Notes: generated by a model from the letters alone, not told the origin. Positions 18,042-27,622 are shown, counted from the first letter of the stretch. The stretch: 64,000 nt of DNA from Afipia sp. OHSU_II-C1 (GCF_000497575.1 NZ_APJI01000013.1:124001-188000), one strand, 5' to 3'. Translations and numbers: made by a program.

Positions 18042-18124
18042 CAACGCTTGACCTTTGATGTCTGGCATCCTCTAATAAAATCCAAGCCCATCATAAATTG
18101 TGGCGAGTGAGGGAGGTTGCCGGA

Positions 18125-19006
18125 ATGAAAGCTTCGGCTTTCAGCTATACGCGTGCTTCAAGCGTCGACGACGCATTGGAGATACTTGCGTTGCACGGCG
18201 ATCAGGCGAAGGTTTTGTCAGGCGGCCAGAGCTTGATGCCGGCCCTGAATCTCAGACTGTCGGCGCCGGCTCTGCTGGTCGATATCGGCGCGATTGCCGA
18301 GTTGCGCGGAATTTCGGTATCCGACGGCGTTCTCAGAATCGGAGCGCTCACCCGGCATGTCGATACCTTGAAATCTTCGGACATCGCAAAACACGCTCCG
18401 CTTCTGACCGAGGCTATCGCGCACGTTGCGCACCCCGCGATTCGAAACAAAGGCACCATCGGCGGCAGCCTTGCGCATGCCGATCCCGCATCGGAACTGC
18501 CGGCATGCTCGATCGCGCTCGGTGCAACGATCGTGGTGCGGGGCAAGGGTAATGTGCGCCGCATCCCGGCGACCGACTTCTTTACGGGAATCTACGAGAC
18601 GTTGCTGTCGCCGGAAGAATTGCTGGTGGCTGTCGAAGTTCCTGTTGCGAAACCGAACTCTGTTCACTTCTTTCGTGAATATGCGCGACGGAAGGGTGAC
18701 TATGCCATCGTGGGACTGGCGGCGTCCGGAGTGCTGGAGCGGGACGTTTTTACCGATCTCAAGCTCGGATTCTTTGCAGTTGGTGACAAACCCCTGCTGG
18801 CGCATGCCTCACAACGTCTCATGGGAAAATCCATGACGGCATCGATGCTTGCCGATGCGCAGGCCGCCCTCGATGACGAACTCGATCCGCAGGAGGATCA
18901 GGAGGCTTCGGCTTCCATGCGCCGCTATCTGGCGCGTCAGCTCATGGAGCAATGTGTCGTGACGTTGCTCGGGCGGCCCGATCTCGAAACGAGAAAGCTC
19001 GCATGA
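18125..19006 (+). CDS. Molybdenum hydroxylase, FAD-binding medium subunit
   Basis: A 293-residue CoxM/CutM-like subunit that passes electrons from iron-sulphur clusters to FAD. The first FAD loop is VLSGGQSLMPALNLRL and the second is NKGTIGGSLAHADPASELPA. The ATG at 18125 follows GGGAGG. It overlaps the next gene by four bases (ATGA), giving the order medium, small, large, as in CO dehydrogenase operons and many N-heterocycle hydroxylases. Its promoter region carries the second copy of the TTATC/GATAA repeat. Confidence 0.88.
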   Translation: MKASAFSYTRASSVDDALEILALHGDQAKVLSGGQSLMPALNLRLSAPALLVDIGAIAELRGISVSDGVLRIGALTRHVDTLKSSDIAKHAPLLTEAIAHVAHPAIRNKGTIGGSLAHADPASELPACSIALGATIVVRGKGNVRRIPATDFFTGIYETLLSPEELLVAVEVPVAKPNSVHFFREYARRKGDYAIVGLAASGVLERDVFTDLKLGFFAVGDKPLLAHASQRLMGKSMTASMLADAQAALDDELDPQEDQEASASMRRYLARQLMEQCVVTLLGRPDLETRKLA

Positions 19007-19485
19007 CTGATCTGATGCCCATCTCGCTGACCGTGAACGGCGAGCGCGTTTCTGCTCATGTGCTTCCCCGGCTAAATCTGGCGGACTTTCTGCGCGAGTA
19101 TCTGTCCCTTACGGGGACGCATGTCGGTTGCGAGCATGGCGTTTGCGGTGCGTGCACAGTTCGCGTGAATGGCGATATTGTGCGTGCGTGTTTGCTGCTC
19201 GCAGTGCAGGCCGAGAATGCGTCGGTCGAAACGATCGAAGGGTTGTCGGATAGCGGCGAGATTTCCGACTTGCAGGCTGCCTTCCAGGATCGGAACGCCC
19301 TTCAGTGCGGCTATTGCACGCCCGGAATGTTGATGGCTGCACAGGACATCCTGATCCATGAGCCGCACGCCGACCGCGAGCAAATTCGCGAACACCTGTC
19401 CGGTAACTACTGCCGTTGCACGGGCTATCATGCGATTGTCGATGCTGTGGAGGCGACGGCGCGCGCACGTGCGGGGCGGGCGTGA
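19003..19485 (+). CDS. Molybdenum hydroxylase, [2Fe-2S] small subunit
   Basis: A 160-residue CoxS-like protein with two [2Fe-2S] domains. The plant-ferredoxin cluster ligands are Cys43, Cys48, Cys51 and Cys63 (GCEHGVCGACTV). The helical domain has Cys102 and Cys105 (QCGYCTPG) and Cys137 and Cys139 (YCRCTGY). All eight cysteines are present, so it should be functional. It overlaps both neighbours by a few bases, which indicates tight translational coupling within one enzyme complex. Confidence 0.92.
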   Translation: MTDLMPISLTVNGERVSAHVLPRLNLADFLREYLSLTGTHVGCEHGVCGACTVRVNGDIVRACLLLAVQAENASVETIEGLSDSGEISDLQAAFQDRNALQCGYCTPGMLMAAQDILIHEPHADREQIREHLSGNYCRCTGYHAIVDAVEATARARAGRA

Positions 19486-21878
19486 TGAACGATAGCCGCG
19501 AAAAGCAGCCCGCTCTTTCAGTTCTTGATCGCCCGAATTCGTATATCGGGAAGACCGTGCCGCGCCCGAATCTTGCCCGGTTGATGCGGGGGCGAGGCCA
19601 GTACGTCAGCGACATGAGTCTGCCGCGCATGGCGCATGCCGTGTTTCTGCGCTCGCCCTATGCTCATGCCAAGATTCTGAAGATCGACGCGACCGAGGCG
19701 AAAGCGATGCCCGGCGTGATCGCTGTCGTGACCGGCGCGGAGCTCGCGAAGGTCATCTCGCCATGGGTTGGCGTCCTGTCACATCTCAAGGGCCTGAAGT
19801 CTGCGCCCCAGCATGCAATCGCCGTCGACCGGTCTTGCTGGCAGGGCGAAGCGGTGGCCGCCATTGTTGCGACCAGCCGCGCGCTCGCTGAGGACGCCGC
19901 CGAACTTGTCTCAGTGGATTATGAAGAGCTCGTTCCTGTTACGGACATGCGCACGGCGCTCGACCCCGGTACGCCGGTGATTCATTCCGACCTGGGCGAT
20001 AATCTGGCTTTCGAGCGCAATCTCGATGCCGGTGCTGTCGACCAGGCGTTCAGGGACTCGGATGAGGTCGTTGAGGCTGAGTTTGTTTTCGGCCGCCACA
20101 CCGGAGTCACGCTGGAGCCGCGCGCTGTCGTTGCCGACTGGAACAGCGGCGACGAACGTCTGACGGTTTATTTGGGCACTCAGGCGCCGCATATGGTGCA
20201 GAACATCGCAGCCAAGCACCTCGGTCTTGATGAAGCGCAGGTTCGGGTTGTCTGCAAAGATGTCGGCGGATCGTTCGGCATCAAGGTCCACATCTATGCC
20301 GACGAGATGGCGACTCTTGCGCTGTCGAAGCTGCTTAGTCGTCCGATCAAGTTCGTTGCGGATCGGGTCGAGAGCTTTAATACGGATATTCACGCTCGCG
20401 ATCACATCTGCAAGGCGCGTATCGGTGTTAGTAAAGACGGAGCCATCAACGCATTCGAGATCGACGATGTTACGGGTATTGGCCCGTATTCGATGTATCC
20501 GCGTACCAGTGCCATCGAAGCCAATCAGGTTGTCAATCTGGTCGGCGGACCGTACACGACGCAAAACTACAGGGCGCGGACCCGGGTGGTTTTCCAGAAC
20601 AAGAACGTCACCTGTCAGTATCGCGGCGTCGGGCATCCGATTGCATGCTCGATCACGGAAGGGCTTGTCGATCTCGCTGCGCAACGGATCGGGATGGATC
20701 CGTTCGAGATTCGGCGGCGCAATCTGATCCGTGACGATGCCTATCCGTGCGGCTCCCCGTCGGGCCTGAAGTTCGAGGCGCTTTCTCATCACGCGTCCCT
20801 CGACAAGCTGTACGCAATGATGAATTACGACGCACTGCGGACCGAGCAGGCGGAATTGCGCAAGCAGGGAATCTATCGCGGCATCGGAATCGCCAGTTTC
20901 ATCGAAGTGACTAACCCCAGCGCGGCATTTTATGGTGTTGGCGGCGCGCGGATTTCATCGCAGGACGGCGTCGCGGTCCGTTTGGACGCGACTGGCCGCG
21001 TGATTTGCCAGACCAGTATCACTGAGCAGGGACAGGGATCAGAGTCTCTTACTGCGCAGATCGTCGGCAGCGTGCTCGGCGTGTCGATGGAGCGCGTGCG
21101 CGTTATCCTCGGCGATACCGATAACACGCCCTATGGCGGTGGCACCTGGGCGTCGCGTGGTGCCGGTATCGGTGGCGAAGCCGCGCTGCAGGCGGCCAAG
21201 ATCCTGCGCAAGAACATTCTCGATGTTGCAGCTGCTATCTCGCAAGCCAAGCCGGAAGATCTCGATATCGCCGGCAACGCCGTCGTTGATGCTCAAGGGG
21301 CCCAGCCGCGCATTGAGTTGCACGAGCTCGCCCGTATCGTTTATTTCCGGCCTGATACCTTGCCGCCGGGCTTCCAGCCGGAGTTGATGGCGACCCGCCA
21401 TTTCGTGCCGCGGGAGTACCCATTCGCCTTCACAAACGGCATTCAGGCATCGTGGCTTGAGGTCGATACCCGGACCGGCTTTATCAAGTTGCTCAGGCAC
21501 TGGGTGGTGGAAGACTGCGGAACGATCATCAATCCGCAGCTTGTGGACGAACAGATTCGCGGCGGTGTGGTGCAGGGACTTGGTGCCGCGCTTTATGAGC
21601 ACTGCATCTATGACGAACGCGGGCAGCTCACCAACGCGAATATGGCGGACTATCTGGTACCGATGTCTGGTGAAATGCCGGATATCGATGTCGGGCATAT
21701 CGTCTCGCCGACGCTGGAAAGCGAACTCGGCGCCAAGGGAGCCGGGGAAGCGGGGACTGCAGCGGCGGCCGCTGTTGTTGCCAACGCCGTGAATGACGCG
21801 CTTTCACCGTTCAATGTCACCGTTACCGAAATTCCGCTCACTCCACGCGTTATTCTCACCGCTCTCGGACGCATCTGA
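19485..21878 (+). CDS. Molybdenum hydroxylase, molybdopterin-binding large subunit
   Basis: A 797-residue xanthine oxidase-family catalytic subunit. The cofactor-binding segments GGSFGIKVH and the catalytic glutamate Glu755 (KGAGEAGT) are present. The loop corresponding to the CO-dehydrogenase active site reads CQYRGVGHP rather than AYRCSFR, so it is not a form I CO dehydrogenase. Such enzymes hydroxylate carbon next to ring nitrogen, or aldehydes, using water. It starts one base inside the stop of the small subunit (TGATG). The ABC importer that follows 35 bases later may bring in the substrate. Confidence 0.9.
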   Translation: MNDSREKQPALSVLDRPNSYIGKTVPRPNLARLMRGRGQYVSDMSLPRMAHAVFLRSPYAHAKILKIDATEAKAMPGVIAVVTGAELAKVISPWVGVLSHLKGLKSAPQHAIAVDRSCWQGEAVAAIVATSRALAEDAAELVSVDYEELVPVTDMRTALDPGTPVIHSDLGDNLAFERNLDAGAVDQAFRDSDEVVEAEFVFGRHTGVTLEPRAVVADWNSGDERLTVYLGTQAPHMVQNIAAKHLGLDEAQVRVVCKDVGGSFGIKVHIYADEMATLALSKLLSRPIKFVADRVESFNTDIHARDHICKARIGVSKDGAINAFEIDDVTGIGPYSMYPRTSAIEANQVVNLVGGPYTTQNYRARTRVVFQNKNVTCQYRGVGHPIACSITEGLVDLAAQRIGMDPFEIRRRNLIRDDAYPCGSPSGLKFEALSHHASLDKLYAMMNYDALRTEQAELRKQGIYRGIGIASFIEVTNPSAAFYGVGGARISSQDGVAVRLDATGRVICQTSITEQGQGSESLTAQIVGSVLGVSMERVRVILGDTDNTPYGGGTWASRGAGIGGEAALQAAKILRKNILDVAAAISQAKPEDLDIAGNAVVDAQGAQPRIELHELARIVYFRPDTLPPGFQPELMATRHFVPREYPFAFTNGIQASWLEVDTRTGFIKLLRHWVVEDCGTIINPQLVDEQIRGGVVQGLGAALYEHCIYDERGQLTNANMADYLVPMSGEMPDIDVGHIVSPTLESELGAKGAGEAGTAAAAAVVANAVNDALSPFNVTVTEIPLTPRVILTALGRI

Positions 21879-21913
21879 TCAACGTCACAACAATATCAAC
21901 CTCGGAGGAATAC

Positions 21914-23167
21914 ATGGCCAAGAAAACGATTGGTTCGAACTCGATTTCGCGTCGCCGTCTGCTTACTACAGCCAGTGCCGGCGCTGTTCTGGCGGCCTCG
22001 CCGTTTCGTATCAATCTTCTCCAGGCGCAGGAAGCGACCATCAAGGTCGGATTTCCCGTTCCATTGACCGGACCATACGGCACCGAAGCGCAGGATCAGG
22101 TTCGTGCGGCGGAAGTCGCTATTGCCGAGTTCAACGAAGGTGGCGGTCTTAATGGCCGCAAGGCCGAACTGCTCGTCCGCGACGACAAGCTCAATCCCGG
22201 TGAAGCGGCAACCCGCACGCTCGAGCTGATCGAAAAGGAGAAGGTCAACTTCATCGTCGGCAGTCTGTCGGCGTCAGTTCAGCTTGCGGTGAACAACGTC
22301 ACCAAGGAACGCGGGATCATCTACAATTCAATCAGCCAGTCGGACGAAATCAACGAAGCGAAAGACTTCAGTAAGTACACGTTCCACGAGGCGCTCACGC
22401 CACACCTGACCGCCGGCGCTGTTGGACGGTATGCGTTCTCGAAATTCGGCAAGAAGGTCGCGTTCCTCACCGCTGACTATGCCTATGGCCACGAAATGGT
22501 GCGCGGCTTCCAGGAAGCCGGAAAGGCATTTGGAATTGAGAGCCTTGTCGATATCCGCCATCCGCTCGGCACCACGGACTTCTCCGCGCTGCTGCCGCGT
22601 ATTCAGGCGCTGAAGCCGGACATTCTCGTCATAAGCAATTTCGGCCGCGATCAGCAGATCGCGCTGAAGCAGGCGACCGACTTCGGCATGAAGAAGAGCA
22701 TGAAGATCGTTGCGCCGATCCTGCTTTATACCGGCCGGATTGCCGCTGGCGCACAGGCGTTCGAAGGCGTTGTCGGTGGAACCTCGTACTACTGGGGTAT
22801 CGAAGACAAGGTCGCGTCCGCAAAGGCGTTCAATGATCGTTTCCGCAAGATGCATGGCGGCAAGGTGCCGTCGGATTACGGCGCGCTCGGCTATGCTGGC
22901 GTCAAGACGCTTCTGATGGGAGCCAAGGCGGCCGGAAGCCTCGATACCGACAAGGTTATCGCCGCGGTCGAGGCATTGAAGTACGATTACTACAAGGGCC
23001 CGGAATACTATCGCAAGTGCGACCACCAGGCCGTGCAGTCGGTTCTCATTATCGAGTCAAAGTCGAAGCCGGAGAAGGGCGATTCCGACGTGTTCAACGT
23101 GCTGGCGACCGAAGAGCCAAGCGAAAAGAACCTGCGCACCTGCGAAGCGCTCGGCCACAAGTCCTGA
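21914..23167 (+). CDS. ABC transporter substrate-binding protein, branched-chain type
   Basis: A 417-residue periplasmic binding protein of the LivJ/K class. The N-terminus carries a twin-arginine-like signal (SISRRRLLTTASAGAVLAAS) followed by the mature start around AQEATIKVGFPVPLTGPYG. Two lobes follow, with TADYAYGHEMVRGF typical of the hinge region. In this group such proteins often bind aromatic acids, amides or other non-amino-acid compounds. The location between a molybdenum hydroxylase and the permease genes suggests it binds the substrate or product of this cluster. Confidence 0.9.
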   Translation: MAKKTIGSNSISRRRLLTTASAGAVLAASPFRINLLQAQEATIKVGFPVPLTGPYGTEAQDQVRAAEVAIAEFNEGGGLNGRKAELLVRDDKLNPGEAATRTLELIEKEKVNFIVGSLSASVQLAVNNVTKERGIIYNSISQSDEINEAKDFSKYTFHEALTPHLTAGAVGRYAFSKFGKKVAFLTADYAYGHEMVRGFQEAGKAFGIESLVDIRHPLGTTDFSALLPRIQALKPDILVISNFGRDQQIALKQATDFGMKKSMKIVAPILLYTGRIAAGAQAFEGVVGGTSYYWGIEDKVASAKAFNDRFRKMHGGKVPSDYGALGYAGVKTLLMGAKAAGSLDTDKVIAAVEALKYDYYKGPEYYRKCDHQAVQSVLIIESKSKPEKGDSDVFNVLATEEPSEKNLRTCEALGHKS

Positions 23168-23224
23168 TCTGTGAACTAGCAGACGCGCGTCCGCCGCGGA
23201 CGCGCGTCTTACCTGGAGATATCT

Positions 23225-24109
23225 ATGGCCGGCATGAGCTTTGATCTGATCGCCCTGCAGCTCTTTACGGGGCTGGCGCTCGGCGCGATCTATGTGTTGT
23301 TCGCCATCGGCTTGTCGCTGATTTTCGGCATGCTGACCGTGGTGAACTTTGCGCATGGTGCCTTTTATATGGTCGGCGCTTATGTCGGGTTGTTCCTTCT
23401 CTCGCTGGGAGGGAATTTCTGGCTGTGTCTGGTTGCCGTCCCGCTGATTGTCGGAACCATGGGGCTTGTCGTCGAGCGGTTCCTGATCCGTCCGCTCTAT
23501 GGCCGTGGCATCGACTACCCGTTGCTCCTGACGTTCGGCCTGAGCTACGTGATGGTCGAACTTGTGCGCATCGCATTCGGCAAGAGCGGCTACCCGTTCG
23601 ATACTCCGGAGCTTCTTCAGGGTGCCGTGAATATCGGCGTTGGATATTTCCCGCTGTATCGTCTGTTCGTGATCGGTATTGCGGCTGCCGTTCTGCTTGG
23701 CCTGTGGCTCTTCCTCGAGCGGACAAGCTTCGGTCTGATCATTCGCGCCGGTGCTCGCGATCCACAGATCGTTCGTGTGCTTGGTGTCAACGTGGCGCAG
23801 GTCTGGCTGTTCGTATTCGGCATCGGCTCGGGAATCGCCGCGCTGGCCGGGCTTCTTGCTGCACCCTTGCAGGGTGTTATCCCCGAAATGGGAGCGACCA
23901 TCCTCGCCGAGGCCTTCGTCGTCACGGTCGTCGGCGGTATGGGATCGATCGGGGGCGCGGTTATTGCCGGTCTGCTGGTTGGCGTGGTCGTCAGCATGAC
24001 CTCGCTGTTCGCACCCGAGATGGCCAAGGTTTCGATTTTCGCCCTGATGGCAGTTGTTCTCCTCATCCGTCCGCAAGGCTTCTTCGGCCGCGCGGGTCTT
24101 ATGAGTTGA
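23225..24109 (+). CDS. ABC transporter permease, LivH type
   Basis: A 294-residue inner-membrane permease with about eight hydrophobic segments. The family signature is near the N-terminus (LALGAIYVLFAIGLSLIFGM, VNFAHGAFYMVGAY) and the cytoplasmic coupling loop near ARDPQIVRVLGVNV. It pairs with the LivM-type permease that begins 16 bases downstream. ATG 23225 has GGAGAT upstream. Confidence 0.92.
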   Translation: MAGMSFDLIALQLFTGLALGAIYVLFAIGLSLIFGMLTVVNFAHGAFYMVGAYVGLFLLSLGGNFWLCLVAVPLIVGTMGLVVERFLIRPLYGRGIDYPLLLTFGLSYVMVELVRIAFGKSGYPFDTPELLQGAVNIGVGYFPLYRLFVIGIAAAVLLGLWLFLERTSFGLIIRAGARDPQIVRVLGVNVAQVWLFVFGIGSGIAALAGLLAAPLQGVIPEMGATILAEAFVVTVVGGMGSIGGAVIAGLLVGVVVSMTSLFAPEMAKVSIFALMAVVLLIRPQGFFGRAGLMS

Positions 24110-24125
24110 GGCGGGTATTAAAGAG

Positions 24126-25112
24126 ATGAATGAGATTTCTCAAACCTTGATCCAGCCGGCCGTTGCTTCGGCAAGCTGGTTCGATTTCGCCAAGCGCCAC
24201 CGCGCGATTCTGGCGAGCATTTTCGTCCTGGTGTTTCCGCTGGTGATGCCGTTTACGGCACTGGCGGTGAACATCTTGATCTACGGGCTCTACGCCGTCG
24301 GCTTCAATCTGCTGTTCGGATATCTTGGCCTGCTGTCGTTCGGTCACGCTGCGCTGTTCGGCACCGGTTCCTATCTGTGCGGTATCGCCATCGTTCATTT
24401 CGGGTGGCCATGGTATGTCGCGATTGGAATGGGCGTTCTCGGCGGCACCGTCATGGCCGCCGCGATCGGTTCGCTGGCGATCCGCACCCGTGGAATCTAC
24501 TTCGCCATGGTCACGATGGCGCTGTCGCAGTGTGTCTTCTATCTGTTCTATCAGGCGGTGGACTGGACCGGCGGCGAAAACGGTTTGCGCGGGATCAACG
24601 TTCGCGTGGTCGATATCCTCGGTTTCAAATTCGACTTTATCAATCCGCTGACGCGGTACTATGTCGTCGCGGCATTCGTCATCATGGCGCTCTTCGTCCT
24701 GTCGCGAATTCTGGCGTCGCCGTTCGGTGCTGTGATCGAGGCCGTTCGTGAGAATGAAGCGCGCGCGCGCGCATCGGGGTATAATGTCACGCTGACGCGG
24801 CTGATCACATTCATCCTCTCTGGTGCATTCTGTGGCCTGGCCGGCGCATTGATGGCGTTGCACCTGTCCATCGTGCCGATCGAAATCTTGCATATCGAGA
24901 CGTCGGGCATGGTTGTCATGATGTCTCTGCTAGGCGGGATGGGCACCTTCTTCGGTCCATTCGTTGGCGCCGCGGTTTTCCTGCTGCTGGAAAATCTGGT
25001 GTCGCTGTGGACCGTCCACTGGCAATTGATCGTCGGCGCAGTGTTCATGATCTGCGTCCTGTTTTTCCCGGCCGGCATCTGGGGAACGATCTTGAAGCGG
25101 ATCAACAAATGA
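24126..25112 (+). CDS. ABC transporter permease, LivM type
   Basis: A 328-residue permease with multiple membrane segments. Signature segments are LIYGLYAVGFNLLFGYLGLLSFGHAALFG and the coupling loop AVRENEARARASGYNV. It forms the second half of the membrane channel with the LivH-type protein. Its stop overlaps the start of the LivG gene by four bases (ATGATGA region), showing coupled translation. Confidence 0.92.
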   Translation: MNEISQTLIQPAVASASWFDFAKRHRAILASIFVLVFPLVMPFTALAVNILIYGLYAVGFNLLFGYLGLLSFGHAALFGTGSYLCGIAIVHFGWPWYVAIGMGVLGGTVMAAAIGSLAIRTRGIYFAMVTMALSQCVFYLFYQAVDWTGGENGLRGINVRVVDILGFKFDFINPLTRYYVVAAFVIMALFVLSRILASPFGAVIEAVRENEARARASGYNVTLTRLITFILSGAFCGLAGALMALHLSIVPIEILHIETSGMVVMMSLLGGMGTFFGPFVGAAVFLLLENLVSLWTVHWQLIVGAVFMICVLFFPAGIWGTILKRINK

Positions 25113-25876
25113 TGACTTCGACAGATACATCGCAGGTCATCCTGCGCACCACCGGCGTGAGCAAGTCGTTCGGGAAGTTCGTGGCCCTGAACAACATTTC
25201 CGCTGAGTTTTCGCGCAATGCGATCACATCCATCATCGGCCCGAACGGCGCCGGCAAAAGCACATATTTCAACCTGCTGTCGGGCGCGTTTCCTCCATCC
25301 GGCGGCAAGGTCGAGTTCGAGGGGCGCGATGTGACGAACATCGCGCAGCACGAATTCGCGCATATGGGCATCGCGAAGTCGTTCCAGATTACGAACGTGT
25401 TCCCGCTGTTGACGACGCGGGAGAACGTGCGCGTCGGGTTGCAGGCCTTTGTGTCGCGCTACGATATCTGGCGTCCGCGTTCCAAGCTCCCCGGTTTGAT
25501 TGAAAAGGCGGATGCGCTGCTCGCGCTGGTCGGCCTTTGGGATCGCCGCGAGCGTCTGGCGAAGGAGTTGGCGCACGGCGAGCAGCGTGCGCTTGAGATC
25601 GGGATGGCGCTGGCAGCCAACCCGCGACTGCTGCTGCTCGACGAGCCGACGGCGGGAATGAGCCCGGAAGAAACCCGCGTGATGATGGATCTGATCGTCA
25701 AACTGTCGAAGGAGCGCACCGTCATTCTGGTCGAGCACAAGATGAAGCTGGTGATGGGGATCAGCGACCGGGTGCTGGTTCTTCACCACGGCGAACTGCT
25801 TGCGCAGGGAACTCCGACCGAAGTCCGCCAGAATGAGCAGGTCAAGCGGGTCTATCTTGGCCAGCGGGAGCACTGA
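25109..25876 (+). CDS. ABC transporter ATP-binding protein, LivG type
   Basis: A 255-residue ATPase. Walker A is GPNGAGKST, the ABC signature region reads ELAHGEQRALEIGMAL, and Walker B is LLLLDEPTAGMS. A substitution is seen in the signature (AHGEQ rather than LSGGQ), which is common in LivG proteins. The ATG at 25109 overlaps the LivM stop; a second ATG follows immediately at 25112. Confidence 0.92.
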   Translation: MMTSTDTSQVILRTTGVSKSFGKFVALNNISAEFSRNAITSIIGPNGAGKSTYFNLLSGAFPPSGGKVEFEGRDVTNIAQHEFAHMGIAKSFQITNVFPLLTTRENVRVGLQAFVSRYDIWRPRSKLPGLIEKADALLALVGLWDRRERLAKELAHGEQRALEIGMALAANPRLLLLDEPTAGMSPEETRVMMDLIVKLSKERTVILVEHKMKLVMGISDRVLVLHHGELLAQGTPTEVRQNEQVKRVYLGQREH

Positions 25877-25880
25877 AGCG

Positions 25881-26585
25881 ATGTTGCGCGTCGAAAATCT
25901 GAACTCCTGGTATGGCGCAAGCCACGTGCTGCAGGACATCGGCCTTGAAGTGAACAAGGGCGAGATCGTCTGCCTGATCGGCCGCAACGGCGCGGGCAAG
26001 ACCACGACCCTGAAGTCGATCATTGGCTTGCTCGACAAGACACGGGGATCGGTCACGTTCAAGGGCAAGGAAGTCCTGGGCCAGCCCGCGCATGTCCGCT
26101 TCGGTCTCGGTCTGGCGTATGTGCCGGAGGAGCGCCGCATTGTGCAGGGGCTGACCGTGCGCGAGAACCTTCGGCTTGGCCTCGTTGCATCGCCGGAGAA
26201 GAAGGAAGAGGTTCGCCGCATTGCGCAGATCGCCGAGATTTTTCCGCGTCTGGCAGAGCGTCTGGATCAGGAAGCCGTCACGATGTCCGGCGGCGAACAG
26301 CAGATGCTGGCCATTGCACGCGCGATGATTTCGAAGCCCGACCTCATCATGCTGGATGAACCGTCCGAGGGCATCATGCCGGTGCTTGTCGATGAGATGT
26401 TCGAGTTGTTCCGCAAGATGAAGTCGGAAGGCACGACGATTCTGCTGGTTGAGCAAAACGTCGAGCTGGCACTCGATATCGCCGATCGCGCCTATGTGCT
26501 GGACCAGGGGTCCGTCGTCCATCACGCGACCGCAGCCGCCTTGCTGGCCGACGACGAAATCAAGGAGCGCTACTGCTCGGTGTAG
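25881..26585 (+). CDS. ABC transporter ATP-binding protein, LivF type
   Basis: A 234-residue ATPase starting MLRVENLNSWYGASHVLQDI. Walker A is GRNGAGKTT, the signature is TMSGGEQQMLAIARAM, and Walker B is LIMLDEPSEGIMP. It begins four bases after the LivG stop and completes the importer (binding protein, two permeases, two ATPases). The transcript probably ends between here and the inverted repeat at 26623. Confidence 0.92.
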   Translation: MLRVENLNSWYGASHVLQDIGLEVNKGEIVCLIGRNGAGKTTTLKSIIGLLDKTRGSVTFKGKEVLGQPAHVRFGLGLAYVPEERRIVQGLTVRENLRLGLVASPEKKEEVRRIAQIAEIFPRLAERLDQEAVTMSGGEQQMLAIARAMISKPDLIMLDEPSEGIMPVLVDEMFELFRKMKSEGTTILLVEQNVELALDIADRAYVLDQGSVVHHATAAALLADDEIKERYCSV

Positions 26586-26622
26586 CCCGGGAAGGCTACC
26601 CTGGCCGTCGCTCGTCAATTAA

Positions 26623-26638
26623 ATTATCATTCGATAAA
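26623..26638. promoter_or_regulatory. Inverted repeat, candidate operator 3 of the catabolic cluster
   Basis: ATTATCATTCGATAAA contains TTATC and GATAA arms separated by four bases, matching the repeats at 10755 and 18026. It lies 19 bases before the cyclase-family gene, in a position to block that promoter. Confidence 0.55.
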
Positions 26639-26657
26639 TAAAATAAGGAGCAGGAAC

Positions 26658-27608
26658 ATGAAAGTCGACAGAGCCGCTATTTACGAAGCCGCCAAGAAGC
26701 TCTCGAACTGGGGCCGCTGGGGCGCGGACGACCAGATCGGGACGCTCAACAATGTGAGCCCTGAAGACGTTGTCAACGCTGGCAAGTTGATCAGGAAGGG
26801 TAAGGTGTTCGCGCTCGGTCTTTCATTGAAGGAGCCGATTCAATCCGGTCTGTTCGGTGGCCGATGGAATCCGATCCACACCATGCTGGCGACGGGCACC
26901 GACGCTGCGGCGGGCAACCAGGACGTTCCTTCGCCGTATCTGCGTTACGCCGACGACGCAATCAACATGCCTTGCCAGGCTTCGACGCAGTGGGATGCTC
27001 TCTGCCACATCTTCCTCGATGACAAGATGTATAACGGCTACGACGCCAAACTCGTTGACGCCCGCGGCGCAAAGAAACTTGGAATCGAGCACGTGCGCGA
27101 CAAGATGGCGGGCCGCGGCGTGCTGCTCGATGTCGCACGGTTCAAGGGCGTGGAGTCACTCAACGACGGTTATGCAATCACCAATGCGGATCTGGATGCC
27201 TGCGCGAAACAGCAGGGTGTGGAGATCCGCAAGGGCGATTTTGTGATCGTTCGCACTGGTCATCAGGAGCGTTGCCTGAAGAAGAAGGACTGGTCGGGTT
27301 ACGCCGGTGGCGATGCGCCGGGCATGGCGTTCGAAACCTGTTACTGGATTCGCGAGAAGGATATCGCGGCGATCTGCACCGATACCTGGGGCTGCGAGGT
27401 CCGTCCGAATGAGACCAATGAGGCCAACCAGCCGTGGCACTGGGTAGTGATCCCGGCCATCGGAATCTCCATGGGCGAGATCTTTTATCTGAAGGAACTG
27501 GCGGAAGATTGCGCGCAGGACAAGGTCTATGAGTTCTTCTTCGCGGCGCCGCCGATGCATTTGCCCGGCGCGGCCGGATCGCCGATCAATCCTCAGGCAA
27601 TCAAGTAA
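26658..27608 (+). CDS. Cyclase-family (kynurenine formamidase-like) hydrolase
   Basis: A 316-residue protein of the cyclase/formamidase superfamily (PF04199-like), whose members include kynurenine formamidase and isatin hydrolase. The usual metal-binding HxGTHxDxPxH motif is replaced by a variant STQWDALCH near residue 114, so some metal ligands differ; this variant is common in a distinct subfamily. GDFVIVRTG and [18 protein letters not shown] are further conserved parts. It starts the third operon with the TTATC/GATAA repeat and is followed 14 bases later by the histidinol dehydrogenase-like gene. Confidence 0.82.
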   Translation: MKVDRAAIYEAAKKLSNWGRWGADDQIGTLNNVSPEDVVNAGKLIRKGKVFALGLSLKEPIQSGLFGGRWNPIHTMLATGTDAAAGNQDVPSPYLRYADDAINMPCQASTQWDALCHIFLDDKMYNGYDAKLVDARGAKKLGIEHVRDKMAGRGVLLDVARFKGVESLNDGYAITNADLDACAKQQGVEIRKGDFVIVRTGHQERCLKKKDWSGYAGGDAPGMAFETCYWIREKDIAAICTDTWGCEVRPNETNEANQPWHWVVIPAIGISMGEIFYLKELAEDCAQDKVYEFFFAAPPMHLPGAAGSPINPQAIK

Positions 27609-27622
27609 CGAGGAGATATCTG

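Noticed and set aside
18062-18068. Extra GntR-type half site CTGGCAT before the molybdenum hydroxylase operon
   Set aside because: The right arm is absent (AATAAAA) and the operon is outside the oxalate island; a seven-base match is expected by chance.
18125-21878. Form I CO dehydrogenase (coxMSL)
   Set aside because: Gene order matches, but the large subunit lacks the AYRCSFR loop and no coxDEF genes adjoin.
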